DNA of 64,000 nt from Heligmosomoides polygyrus polygyrus (GCA_947396885.1 OX377206.1:22377114-22441113), one strand, 5' to 3'. Positions 11,961 to 22,135 are shown, counted from the first letter of the stretch. The notes: generated by a model not told the origin, from the letters alone. Made by a program: numbers and translations.

Positions 11961-12066
11961 CTTATTTCTGGTACCACACATTTAGTACGACCTTCTTTTC
12001 TGGTCCGTTCTGAACGTGAATTTGGGCACTTGTTTATTGAAACGAAGCCACACTCGCGTTCGCAGC
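11961..12066 (-). CDS. Cys-rich internal exon of the mucin-like gene
   Basis: A 106-nt minus-strand exon bounded by a good acceptor (GCATTTTCCAG, 12067-12077) and a good donor (GTGAGT, 11960-11955). It starts by completing a split codon (A|GC, Ser) from the upstream Pro-rich exon and ends two bases into a codon (AG) that the mucin exon completes with C. The frame encodes a compact basic segment with CERECGFVSINKC and one more Cys near its end, so four cysteines in about 35 residues. Two independent phase matches and open translation make this a convincing exon. The Cys pattern is not one I can assign to a named family. Likely extracellular, disulfide-bonded (inference). Confidence 0.7.
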
Positions 12067-12149
12067 CTGGAAAATGCAGAGGTCTAGATCGAGGAGATAT
12101 CTTTAGGGGCGACTCCATAAAATCGCATATGTATCTGCAAAGTTCTTAC

Positions 12150-12234
12150 TTGTGTCACCCGGTGGCGCATGAGGAATATGCACGGGATAAGGCGGCTGCA
12201 AAGGATAGACGAATCCTCCTGGTGGTGGCAGTCC
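12150..12234 (-). CDS. Proline-rich exon of the mucin-like gene
   Basis: Minus-strand exon of about 28 codons that is strongly proline- and aromatic-rich (for example GLPPPGGFVYPLQPPYPV, then IPHAPPGDT). It ends at donor GTAAGA (12149-12144) with one base left over, which joins to GC at 12066 to make Ser. The intron between them is 83 nt. The 5' boundary is provisional. The acceptor ATATTAAG at 12235 gives phase 0 and fits the signal-peptide exon at 13470-13601, but the frame stays open further upstream and other AGs are possible. Probably an extended linker between the signal peptide and the Cys-rich modules. Confidence 0.55.
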
Positions 12235-13469
12235 CTTAATATACATAGCTATGGCGCTAGTAACATAACTGTGATGTATTTCACGAACAAAATGACGCCT
12301 TTCCCTTCCCTTTAGGGCCTTTCCTTTTCGTGCACGTGTGTGGAAAAGAAGGTGGGATAGGTAATAATCTGGTACACAATCAAAAAGAGTGAGAAGGAAA
12401 ATTCAGTGTTGATACAGACTGTCCAAAAATGCTGTAGAATTGGAATTCTCAAAATTTCCCCATTTAACGGAAGCAATCAGCCAACGGGAGCTTTGCAGAA
12501 GAGGGAGAGAGAAGGTACATACTAAGGGGTTGTCCATGAGTCAGTAGAATAGTAAAGTTGCAACAAAATTAGATGATATGAGACCTCTTGAATTGCACAG
12601 AACTACGCGCGAACTGCTATGTAGCAAATCCTTGGTGCTATTCTCTTTTATCATTGTCGTAGCAACTCTTGTCAGAAACTAATGGGTTCTCGCGTAAGAC
12701 TACCGTGTGATCCGCGTAGGAGCACTCCCTCCCCGACGTGGCTGAATTTGGAAATTGGTGGATGGACATTCAGTATTATACTAGCGGGTAGTGCACTTCA
12801 GTGCCTTCTCCAGGGCACGAGGTGAATGGATCTGAATTACAATCGAAGGAGCCATTAGTTTTCTGATTATAGACAAAGCAGCAACAAGCTGGAGCAAATT
12901 CAATATTCAGTCGTGTGCCTAGTATGATATGATAGTTTGATATGATGCATTGTGTACTTATTTTTAATTACAAGATGAAGGGTGGTGTGACTCAATCCTT
13001 TTTGGGAAGCGCAACGCATTCTACTTCTAGGGGATGTCGTGGAGGCGATGTCACTGAGTATTTCGCCACACAATAACTTGCGGTGGCCAGCCAATGAACC
13101 AGTGATTATGAATCTTCTTCCTAAACAAGTCTGGTACCAATTCACCGACCCTGGAGGGATTTAAGGTTTGGCTGGCCTGGGCGGAAAATCCGAACCAGGA
13201 GCCTGGTATCGGGTACAAGCAAGAGCCGACACCTCCTCCTACTGCGCTACTCGCGCCCACACCTAAAATGCTAGAGCAAGTCTTCTCAATTGTAATTGTA
13301 ATAATTGCCGCTTTTATATTACTGAATCTTTGTTGCTCTATTTTGCATAAACAGCAAAAAAGTCGAGGTTTTACAGGTCAATATTCCCACCCAGTGGAAA
13401 CCTCGTACTCAAACCCCAGAAAACAGTGAGGTTCTGCCAGGCCATGATTCGGCAAAAATAGGTGCTTAC
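12235..13469 (-). other. Probable intron; holds a diverged dispersed repeat
   Basis: Between the signal-peptide exon and the Pro-rich exon. About 12,680-12,860 resembles 15,060-15,290 (shared blocks such as GTAGTG-x-GTAAAGCACTTC-like and a following CCTTCTTC/GGGG segment), so it is an old dispersed repeat. One exon-like ORF inside is listed at 13051-13262. Nothing else recognisable. Confidence 0.4.
13051..13262 (-). CDS. Exon-like ORF downstream of a signal-peptide exon, unknown
   Basis: Follows a consensus acceptor CATTTTAG (13263-13270) on the minus strand and stays open to a TGA at 13051. It begins Gly/Ala/Ser/Val-rich, then has a Cys and PIPGSWFGFSAQ, and ends in a Trp- and basic-rich tail. 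Its frame needs one leftover base upstream, whereas the obvious donor of the signal-peptide exon (GTAAGC) leaves none. Reading through that donor to a weaker GT (GTGGGA near 13,390) would fit. It could therefore be the second exon of a short secreted protein, an alternative terminal exon of the mucin-like gene, or a relic. AATAAG occurs about 80 bp downstream. Confidence 0.3.
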
Positions 13470-13601
13470 CCGTATAGGTGCAGAAGCGCCGTGTGATGGA
13501 GCATTGGCTCCAGAGTAATATGATCCTTGGCTTCCTCCTCCAGAAGCTTGCACACGATCGGAACAGACGCTCAAAAGAAGCAGCAGCCCAGGAAGGCGCA
13601 T
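13470..13601 (-). CDS. First exon with secretory signal peptide, likely 5' end of the mucin-like gene
   Basis: An ATG at 13601-13599 opens a 44-codon exon ending exactly at a strong donor (CGG|GTAAGC, 13469-13464). The N-terminus MRLPGLLLLLSVCSD is a textbook signal peptide (basic n-region, Leu-rich core), with cleavage plausible around residues 18-20. The following ~25 residues are Gly/Ser/Ala/Tyr-rich low-complexity sequence. Phase 0 at the donor matches the Pro-rich exon at 12234 and supports one gene running from here into the mucin array. The alternative is a separate small secreted-protein gene with the ORF at 13051-13262. The first in-frame start-like codon upstream is GTG, so this ATG is the natural start. 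Confidence 0.55.
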
Positions 13602-13654
13602 GGCGAGTGCTGTTGGCTCAGTGCGGACGGGCTTTTGTACTAGAATGATTTCAT

Positions 13655-15000
13655 TTGTAATGACAACCACATCACTAATTAGTCAGTTCGGCGTATTTCA
13701 GGCGTTGAAAGAATGTTTTAATAATGAGTTTAATTGTTACTGGGCTCAACGGCCCTAAAGGCAGGCAAGCAATTACATCTTCATTACATCTTAGCATCGA
13801 AACGTTACTAATACAAAATCAAAACAATGATTGAGCTATGCAGAAGAAGAAGAACTGATGAAGGTGCAAGCAATCAACATTGTTTAACCCTTTCACGACA
13901 CGATGTCGTCGGACACCATTACAAAAATAGTTCATGGAAAATTATCACACATTTGACAGTACAATATTAATCAATGAGTCCAATAATATCCAGCGTCAAA
14001 GTGGTTCATAAAAAACTTCATTTGCTACTGTTTTTTTCATATCTAACAAATATTATAAATAGAACAATACAAATAATCAACACGCGGGAAAATGCGCGCT
14101 GTCCCACGCGGCAGTCACCTGAAAATCGCGCGTGTCGGAAAGGGTTAACTAAATGTTGTTAGTAAAGCGGCATTTCCGTCATAACCTCAAATAAAAGCAA
14201 AATGTAGCCGTTACCCATGCACTTTGCGGACAGGCCAATACAAAGGGATAAGCTACGAGCACCACTTGTTTACAATGGCTGGTTCTCAAGCACATATTAC
14301 CTGGCCGACGTCTCCGTTGTTCCCAAGTTTTTGGACCACTGCCTTCTTCGCGGAATGTTCCGCTTTTCAAAAAGGCCGAACAATTCAGGAAGAGGAATCG
14401 CAGAACGACCATCAACTGAAACATCTACTCCTTTCTCTTGTCGGACTTTTGAAAGACATCGTCATGGACATCATCGACGACGAACACAGTTTCGTTCATC
14501 ACCTCAACGGAAGTGCTAAGAGAAGCGATGAAGACCATCAAGAGACGTCTGGTTCGAGGAGCTCTTCGGCTGATGGACCAGCAGAAACGTGTGAGTCGAC
14601 GTCTCCTCCCTTGCGCTGCCCATCAAGTACAACAAGGAGTTCGAGAATGACTGTGATTATTCGAGCAAGTTAGGAATGCCTGGTTCCAGAGATCAGAGAA
14701 GCTGTGCGTTGTGAAAGTCATCGAAATTAAACATCTACACCAGTATGTGTTTTGCTCATATCCGCTGAGTCGATCAGCAAACGACTGAATTTCGCGTTAT
14801 CTCAAGAACAACGCGGACATGTGAACGAAAGCACTGACGCTGCTCGTCCATATTCAACGAGCAGGATTTCTGGCCATTCACCGCGGAACTGTCGGCTCTT
14901 CCTCTTCATCCTATGGGTTGCTAGAATTTACAAGCGCTGCTTCGGGTGCCGAAGAAAAAATCAAGCCCGCCCCATCTCACCCACACCCCTAACCAGGAAG
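13655..15000. repeat. Dispersed repeat, copy A (homologous to 33593-35200)
   Basis: Collinear with 33,593-35,200 over most of its length. Shared stretches include CAGTTCGGCGT-TTTCAGGCG, CGGCCCTAAAGGCAG, TCGAAACGTTACTAAT, GTTGTTAGTAAAGCGGC and TTTCCGTCATAACCTCA. Copy A carries a TTAA MITE (13888-14144) that copy B lacks. The short ORFs inside (around 14,217-14,673) are not conserved between the copies, so I do not call genes. The type of the parent element is unknown. Confidence 0.75.
13884..14148. mobile_element. piggyBac-like MITE with TTAA target duplication
   Basis: TTAA at 13884-13887 and 14145-14148 flanks a 257-bp AT-rich element. The inverted ends read CCCTTTCACGACACG (left) and, on the opposite strand, CCCTTTCCGACACG (right). 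Termini beginning CCC and duplication of TTAA are hallmarks of the piggyBac superfamily. The homologous sequence at about 33,830 has no insertion and reads TCAA at the site, a one-base variant of an empty TTAA. There is no coding capacity, so it is non-autonomous. Confidence 0.8.
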
Positions 15001-15537
15001 ATATCACTGCCCTGGTCTAATCATATCACTTAGAGTTTACGATTAGCAGATGGGAAAGTCACATCGTTCTCACGTAAAACTTCCAACTATCTTTCTCTGG
15101 TCCGCTTAAGAGCACTTGCACTCTGTCAAGGCTAAATTTAAGGGATGATGGTTGAACACTAGGTACATATCATGGTAGTGGGTAAAGCACTTCAAACACC
15201 TTCTTCGGGGTGAACATGATATGGATGAATCTGACGATGATGAGTAACAATTGATGGGTGCTATTATCTAGTTTGTTGTTCAAACACACAATTGGATTAG
15301 CTCCAGCAAAAATTGGTTTACAAAGAAGTCTACACGAGCCAATGTTCATCCAAAAGGGCAACAGCCGACTGGTTACGGAACTTCGGACGCTGCAAAAATC
15401 TAAGAATTGGGATGGACCACAATCAAGCAACCACCACACACCCTGGACATTGCGCCGCCTGATGGCTATCTGCTTCGGTCGATTGACCACCCCTGGTAGG
15501 CGCTATACATTGGATCCGATCGAGAATCTTCGGATAA
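15001..15537. other. No gene recognised; second copy of a diverged repeat
   Basis: Contains the partner (about 15,060-15,290) of the diverged repeat at 12,680-12,860. Overlapping ORFs on both strands show no splice or domain support. Confidence 0.35.
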
Positions 15538-16290
15538 TTGGATGATTCGGATAAGGGCGATTTTGCGGACCCCGGATTTTTGGATGATTCGGATAAGGAC
15601 GATTTTGCGGACCACGGATTTTTGGATGATTCGGATAATAGCGATTTTGCGGACCCCGGATTTTTGGATGATTCGGATAAGGACGATTTTGCGGACCCCG
15701 GATTTTTGGATGATTCGGGTAAGGGCGATTTTGCGGACCCCGGATTTTTGGATGATTCGGGTAAGGGCGATTTTGCGGACCCCGGATTTTTGGATGATTC
15801 GGATAAGGACGATTTTGCGGACCCCGGATTTTTGGATGATTCGGATAAGGACGATTTTGCGGACCCCGGATTTTTGGATGATTCGGGTAAGGGCGATTTT
15901 GCGGACCCCGGATTTTTGGATGATTCGGATAATGGCGATTTTGCGGACCCCGGATTTTTGGATGATTCGGATAAGGACGATCTTGCGGACCCCGGATTTT
16001 TGGATGATTCGGGTAAGGACAATTTTGCGGACCCCGGATTTTTGGATGATTCGGGTAAGGACGATTTTGCGGACCACGGATTTTTGGATGATTCGGATAA
16101 TGGCGATTTTGCGGACCCCGGATTTTTGGATGATTCGGATAAGGACGATTTTGCGGACCCCAGATTTTTGGATGATTCGGGTAAGGGCGATTTTGCGGAC
16201 CCCGGATTTTTGGATGATTCGGATAAGGACGATTTTGCGGACCCCGGATTTTTGGATGATTCGGATAATGCCAATTTCGCGGAGACCGGA
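15538..16290. repeat. 42-bp minisatellite, about 18 copies
   Basis: Tandem 42-bp units typified by GCGGACCCCGGATTTTTGGA followed by TGATTCGGATAAGGACGATTTT. Because 42 is a multiple of three, frames stay open on both strands (for example Asp/Phe/Gly-rich DFADPGFLDDSDK on plus and Ser/Lys-rich on minus). I regard these as by-products. The array ends in the near-palindrome GGATATCCGAATCGGATATCC at about 16,297. A 3-4-unit relative with the same end motif lies at 21,915-22,135, so the array belongs to a dispersed element with a variable internal minisatellite. Confidence 0.9.
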
Positions 16291-16359
16291 TTTCGGATAT
16301 CCGAATCGGATATCCGACTCATTAAGGCAAGATGCAGTTTATCAGAATTCTACCGCTCT

Positions 16360-17043
16360 TTAACACACTCACGACCAGAGCGTTTTCGCGCACAGTGCGC
16401 GCGACGGCCCTGGGCTTTTTTGGCGCGTGCGTGTGTACACTCATTTGCGTGGACAGGCGCTGAAAAAAGACAGAGTCTTAGAAAACAAAACTGTAGACTC
16501 AAGAAAAGTCCACAAGAACTACACAGCTTGCTATAAAAAACTGAGTAGCAGTCTGGGAAGAGATATTGCCAAGAAGAAGGGATAGTCCATACGCGCTGCA
16601 CCAGTTCCGAAAAATGTGTTTGTTTGAGATCCTCCAACGATAAGAAGTGTTCTTGTTAAAAGTTTGTGAAAATTATTAATCATAATAATCATTCGTCAAA
16701 ATCATTCAGGGCCTAGGTTGTTTTATTTAAGAGTTCAACTCATATTTCATCTGTAGCTTGTGCATTAATTCTGGTCTAGAAGTATGTGCGCTTATTGTGT
16801 TTCAGTAATAGAAAAAGTTCTTGTCTTGTTAATTACGATAAAGCCAATCATTTTTCTGTCTACGCAAACCCAACATTTTTTTTTGTTAGTATAACTTGCG
16901 AATTTGAGGAGAAAATCGATCAAAAACATCAATAAACAAAGTTCTTCCCAAAACTCCCCCGTCCACTCAAATGAGTGGACACCGTCCGTCGCGCCCTCTC
17001 CGCTGTCCACTCATATGAGTGGACATGGTCGCGAATGTGTTAA
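16360..17043. mobile_element. TTAA-flanked MITE with inverted ends and palindromic boxes
   Basis: TTAA at 16360-16363 and 17040-17043 borders a 676-bp element. The inverted ends are CACACTCACGACCA (left) and, on the opposite strand, CACATTCGCGACCA (right), two mismatches in 14. The bases outside (CTCT/AGAG) are also complementary, so the true end could lie a few bases further out. Internally there are two self-complementary boxes near the right end, GTCCACTCAAATGAGTGGAC and GTCCACTCATATGAGTGGAC. No transposase is encoded. Probably a second TTAA-specific (piggyBac-type) non-autonomous family. Confidence 0.6.
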
Positions 17044-17949
17044 AGAGGAATCCATCCTTCAAGAACAGCAGCAGTGCCTGTATCGAAAGACTCTCACTTC
17101 TCGACAAGGAAGGAAACATCAAAGAGGTGGATCATTCCAATCAGGGATGGGCGAAAATTCCGTTTCCATGTTTCGAATTTCGGTTTCTGGCCGTTTTAGT
17201 CCATCCGTTCCGTTCCGTGTTCCACTCTTTTTTGGTCCGGAAGACGGAACGGAAATAGTGACTCATCACTCGCTGATTGCTTGCTTTGCACTGCCTTCAT
17301 TCACTTCTTGAACCTAATCTAAAGGCTGAAGAAAGAAGGAAAAGAAACTTTGCGTTTGTGATTGCGTCTCTTTCAAAGCGATGGTGCATCTTGATGTCGA
17401 AACAGTAACCAAATTGGATTCTTTTTCTGTTTTTGAAAAGATGTACTAACGAATAGCGTAGGTCAACAAAGGTTCCATGAGTGTTTGAGTAAAGGATCAA
17501 ACTCTTTATCCGGAGCAGCTTATCTTCTTCCCTTGTAATCGTAGGTGTGGCCTGGAGCACCAAATCTAGATCAGTGTTCTATAAACACTCTCAGGCTGCT
17601 AACAATGCGCTCCATAGGGACATTGGATCTATCCTAGTCGGAGGATGGCATGCGGCGTCTTGTCTCTCCAATCCCCTCCTCCGAGTTTGTTTCAGAGCTT
17701 CAGCTGCTGCCAAATGATACAATGGTACCCATGCGAACTCAAGGCGTGGGTTTCGTGTCGTGAGTGCTAAAAGCAACTGTAGTCTTAACTCTGCTCCCTC
17801 CTAATTTGGATAGACCTGGAACATTTAATAAGAACGGTTAAGTGCTATGAGTGGCGAAATCTCTGACATCTTACTCGTCAGCTGGGTTGATCACGTTTAA
17901 AATACGTTTTTCCTATTTACAGAGAGAGTTTGCACAAACTTGTTACACT
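17044..17949. other. No gene recognised; contains a GGGATGGGCGAAAATTCCG-type repeat
   Basis: About 17,145-17,260 belongs to a dispersed family rich in TTCCGTTTC and TTCGG, with relatives at about 21,255-21,365, 22,685-22,800, 58,080-58,210 and 63,780-63,870. The remainder shows no coding support. Confidence 0.4.
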
Positions 17950-18010
17950 AATGTTTGAAAATTCATCATCATCATCATCATCTTCTTCTTCTTCTTCTTC
18001 TTCTTCTTCT

Positions 18011-19640
18011 TCAGCGTTTGTCCCGCTTCATGACGGGGTCCGCTTTTCTGGTGCCATGTCGCCATCTTTCCCGATCCCGCGCTAGATCAGGGTGGACACC
18101 AGCTACTTTAAAGTCCTTGTGTAACGTATCAGCCCAGCGCTGCTTCGGGCGCCCCCTAGGCCGTTTTCCAGACACTACGAAGTTAAGGCCTATCTTAAGG
18201 ACGCTGTCTTCCTTTCTACGCAGAGCGTGGCCGTACCATCGCATGCGAGCTTCACGCATCTTGTCCGCTATCGGCGCGACACCGAACTTCTGCCGAATAG
18301 CCTCGTTTCGGATGCGGTCCAGGCGCGTGACTACAGCCATCCAGCGCAGCATCTTCGTTTCCATTACGCTGAGGCGACTTTCCGTTTCCTTTGTCGCAGG
18401 CCAACACTCAGCGCCGTACATCGCTACGGGCCGGACGACGGCTCTATATAATTTCGTCTTCAAGCGCTCCGGTATCTTTCTATCACAGAGCACGCCAGTC
18501 AACGAGCGCCACTTGGACCAAGCTGCACTGACGCGTGAGTTCACTTCAACCATCAGACTGCCATCAGAGGCTACTGCTGATCCCAGGTATTTATACACCG
18601 AAGTGCGTGCAAGCTGAGTACCGTTAATCTTAATGGAGCCGGACTCATTTACGTCAGTCGTGAAATACTCGGTCTTCTTGACGTTCAATTTGAGTCCGAA
18701 CATGGCCAGGCGGTCGCACCAAGCTTGCACCTCTCGCTCGAGCTCACCTTTGTCTTCGCAGGCGAGTATCACGTCATCAGCATATCGCAACCTCCAAGGG
18801 ACGGGCTTCTGAAGATCTCGCGTAATGGCATCCATTACGACAACAAAGAGGAGTGGGGAAAGCGCAGATCCTTGGTGCACCCCAACAGAGATGGGAATCT
18901 CCATCGAGGTTCCTGCTGCCGCTTGCACACGACTCCTTGGACAAGAGTATGGCATTTGCACCCACTCTACAAGTTCTTCGGGAACACCGCGCTGTCGTAG
19001 CGCGTACCATATAACCTCACGCGGTACGCGATCGAAGGCCTTCTCCAAGTCGAGAAAGGCAAGATGCACCGGCCTCTGTTTCTCGCGATGCTTCTCTACC
19101 AGAAGACGGGCGGCATGTATGGCATCGATCGTGCCACAACCAGCCACGAAGCCGCACTGATTGCTGGAAAGCTTGACGATTTCGCGAATTCGGCTATCGA
19201 GGATTCGCTCGAAGATCTTCACGCTGTGCGACAGCAACCGAATCGGACGGTAATTTGAGCAGTCTGCAGGGCTGCCCTTCTTCTTCCAAATCGGGATCGT
19301 CGTACTTTCCTGCCAAACATCAGGCACCTTCTTCTCCGCTACAACCTGGTTGAAAAACTTGGCCAACCACTCAGCAGAGCACCAGAACTTCGACTTCCAT
19401 AAGTCAGCTGGCAAGTCATCTGGACCAGTCGCCTTGCCCGGTCTCATCATCCTAGGAGCCGCGTCAGTTTCCTCCGTAATGATTTTGTGGACGGGACCGT
19501 GGATAGGAGCCACAGAAGGGACGGCCGAATGAGGGAACCCTTCAGTCGAAATTCCCTCGAAATAATCGCACCATCGCTTCAAGGCCTTTTTGCGCTCCGT
19601 CAGAAGATGGCCGTTCTCATCTTGATGCCAAAGAGCTTCT
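18011..19640 (-). pseudogene. RTE reverse transcriptase domain
   Basis: The frame contains the standard RT blocks in order: GPDDLPADLWK, NYRPIRLLSHSVKIFERIL, FLDLEKAFDRVPRE, GVHQGSALSPLLFVVVMD and the catalytic RYADDVILA, then the thumb and the conserved C-terminus (MREARMRWYGHALRR ... GRPKQRW). A frame change relative to the endonuclease occurs near 19,625-19,635, where sequence matching the family linker leaves one frame and DENGHLLTERKKALKRW begins in another. The apparent start at 19582 is a TTG with no biological meaning. The stop at 18011 abuts the simple-repeat tail, so the 3' end is complete. Confidence 0.9.
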
Positions 19641-19812
19641 CTATATCCTCGGATTGGCGATGACGGTTTTTCGCAAGTCGGTACAAATACCGCTCGCCAT
19701 CGCGCGACTCAAGCTTTTCGTAGACATCATTGAAGTGAGTGACTTTTGCTACGGCCACAGCCTTCTTGGCAGCTTTTTTCGCTTCGTGGTGCTTCTGCCA
19801 ATTATTGGCGGT

Positions 19813-21073
19813 CTAGTCGCCGAGAAACACATGATAAAGCGCTTTCTTCTCTCGAACCTTTTCTTTCACATCGTTCTTCCACAGCCATGCCTGCATGTCG
19901 ACCTTTCGTCGTCCAGGCTTCGTAGTGCCAAGTTCTGACCTCGCAGCTTGAAGTATCGCGTCGGTCGCTTTCTTCCAAGTTTCGTCGACAGTCGTGACTG
20001 TCGGTAACCGTACACAAGAAATCACAGCTGCTTCTTTCTCTTTCATTCGCCACCACTTGATTCTTGCAGCACTGCATCGCTCAACCTGCTGCAGCCTCGG
20101 AGGAGCGATCTTCAAAGTACAGATCAGCGGTCGGTGCTGTGGGGCGACCGTCTCATACGGCACGATCTTCGCGACTGTGACGAGATTTCGGTCACGATCT
20201 CTCACAAGGACGAAGTCTATCTGCGTCTTGGTGTTCCCACTATAGAACGAGATAAGGTGGGAGTTGCGTTTGCGAAACACGGTGTTCATTATGGTGATGT
20301 TATGCGAATCCGCATATTCAAGGATACGCTCACCATCTGTGTTACGCAACCCATAGCCGAATCCACCATGCCAGCTGTACCTGTCTTTCGTAGCGCCTAC
20401 GTGCCCATTGAGGTCACCAGCGACTATGATGACATCTTTCGACGGTGCCTCTGCTGTCTTCTCATCAAGCAGGTTCCAAAACTCATCCTTGGCTTGATCG
20501 GAGCAGCCAGTCTGCGGAGCACACGCAGAGAAGAAGTGATAGAGTCGCTCCTTAGCGGCGACAACGATCTTCATCAATCGATCGTCAAAGCGCTCCACGC
20601 TTACAATCGAGTCTTGGAAACGCTCGGAGACGATTATACCAACACCACTGGTGGTCCTGGGACTTCCACATAGAACGGCCTTGAAGCCACGTCCTATATC
20701 TCTTGACTTGCGGCAGGACCACCTCGTCTCCTGCACCGCACAGAAATCTACTCTTCTACGCTCCAGTGCTTCAACCAACTCGCACGAGCGGCCCGTCAAC
20801 GTACCCACATTCAGCGTTGCTACGCGGGTCCTGCTTACGTTACGGGACTTTCGGACTAGCTCAGTTGCCCCCCGATGCCGTCCTCGCACCAGGGACCCTC
20901 GCATACTTCTCACACTCGCCGGGCTTTGCGAGTGCGCGTCGGCTCCCGCGGACGCCGTAGCATTATCTCGAAAAACATGAACTGACATACACCCATACGA
21001 TGTGACATTGGGTTGTTCGTAGGCCGGCCTGTCACCAGGGCCTGTCGCCTGCATTCGAATGTCCGTGCTTGGC
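19813..21073 (-). pseudogene. RTE apurinic-type endonuclease domain (N-terminal part of the RTE polyprotein)
   Basis: The frame shows exonuclease-endonuclease-phosphatase fold motifs: ATLNVGTLTGR, AVQETRW (catalytic Glu), GVGIIVS, VAGDLNGHVG (Asp/Asn) and VAPQHRPLICTLKI (terminal His motif). It nicks target DNA for target-primed reverse transcription. The first six or so residues of the longest ORF come from the flanking duplication, so translation must start at one of the internal ATGs. A TAG at 19813 follows FLGD. Family sequence clearly continues after it in the same frame (Lys/Ala-rich, then a Tyr-Arg-Leu-Ala-Lys segment), so this is a nonsense mutation rather than a natural end. Confidence 0.88.
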
Positions 21074-21091
21074 AATGTTTGAAAATTCATC

Positions 21092-21914
21092 TTAGTAATA
21101 ATACGAATATAAGTATTTTTTATTGTTATATGTTGCTGAAAAGGAGTCGCATGCTGCCTTGCCCACTATTCAAATTCGGTAACGGCAAATCAATTATTAC
21201 TATCATTATGGATATATGTATGCTAATGAAAAATTAGACGAAGTAATAAGTTTTGAATCATTTCCGCTTCGGCGTTTCGTATTTCGGTTACCGCCCATTT
21301 TTGAGCTCTTCCGTTCTGTATTCCATCTTCCGCTTTTCTTTTAAAAAAATTCCCTCACATCCCTGATTCCAAGATGAATTATTCTAAGATCCGGGTTTTC
21401 CAAAATGTCATTATCAAATAACGCAAGGTGGGGTGAGGGGGGGGGTCACCATGTATTCAGCACTTTCCCTCCTTCATAAGAAGGCAGATGAATGTCGAAC
21501 ATCAGAAATCGTCTAACACAGTTCATCAAGTGGTAGACACACAAGTGTTGAATAACAGTTTTAATTTCATGCAGCACAAAGTGCTGTATGGGGCTGTTGT
21601 ACATGATTACCCCCCTCGACCCAATTTGAGCCGAATGCTATACAATGTGAAATAGCGAAGTGCCGATCAGAGAGCATGCGTAATCCTTCTCTCCCTCAGT
21701 CCCCGTCCTTGCTCCCCACGGCAGCACAACGTGGTGTTTGAAGGAAAAGATGCCAAGATCGACGTGACGCTCAGCAGCGTGCTAACTGTATTCAACGTCA
21801 CGACGACACTACTTTACAATGGGGCGCGAAAACGTATGACTCAGCAGCGTGCCCGTCCGCGAAATTCGTTTTGAATGCACTTTATTCGAGATTTCAAAAT
21901 GGAGCGAGGAAACT
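21092..21914. other. No gene recognised; repeat fragments
   Basis: Holds a fragment of the TTCCGTTTC-type dispersed repeat (21,255-21,365), ending CATCCCTGATT, and otherwise AT-rich sequence without coding support. Confidence 0.35.
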
Positions 21915-22135
21915 GAACGGGTTATCCGAAATTATCCGATTTTATCCGAATCGTCCAGGGTCCGGGTAATTGGATGATTCGGATAATGGCAATTTCGCGG
22001 ACTACGGATTTTTGGATGATTCGGATAAGGGCGATTTTGAAGACCCCGGATTTTTGGATGATTCGGATAACGGCAATTTCGCGGTGGCCGGATAATTGGA
22101 TGATTCGGATCGGAATATCCGAATCGGATATCCGA
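21915..22135. repeat. Short relative of the 42-bp minisatellite element
   Basis: Three to four diverged 42-bp units (TTTTTGGATGATTCGGATAA core) between TTATCCGAA-rich left sequence and the end motif TCCGAATCGGATATCCGA. This is the same end as at 16,297. Confirms a dispersed element with a copy-number-variable core. Confidence 0.8.

Larger units (their letters stand above)
17950..21091 (-). mobile_element. Near-full-length RTE-type non-LTR retrotransposon with target-site duplication
   Basis: Minus-strand element with endonuclease then reverse transcriptase, ending in a GAA/GAT simple-repeat tail (plus-strand CATCATC...TTCTTC at 17,965-18,013), as is typical of RTE elements. The same 18 bp, AATGTTTGAAAATTCATC, occurs at 17950-17967 and 21074-21091. 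This is a target-site duplication (the last few bases may be tail), so the 5' end is close to 21,073 and the copy is not 5'-truncated. The coding region is broken by one TAG after the endonuclease and one frame change before the RT, so the copy is recently dead. Confidence 0.9.

Noticed and set aside
14217..14673. ORFs of 100 and 149 codons inside repeat copy A
   Set aside because: Frames are not conserved in copy B at 33.6-35.2 kb.
15538..16536. Asp-rich repeat protein on plus and Ser/Lys-rich protein on minus in the 42-bp array
   Set aside because: Both are by-products of a unit length divisible by three; a short relative of the array elsewhere has no such gene context.
17955..21237. Plus-strand ORFs across the RTE element
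   Set aside because: Shadows of the minus-strand endonuclease and reverse transcriptase.
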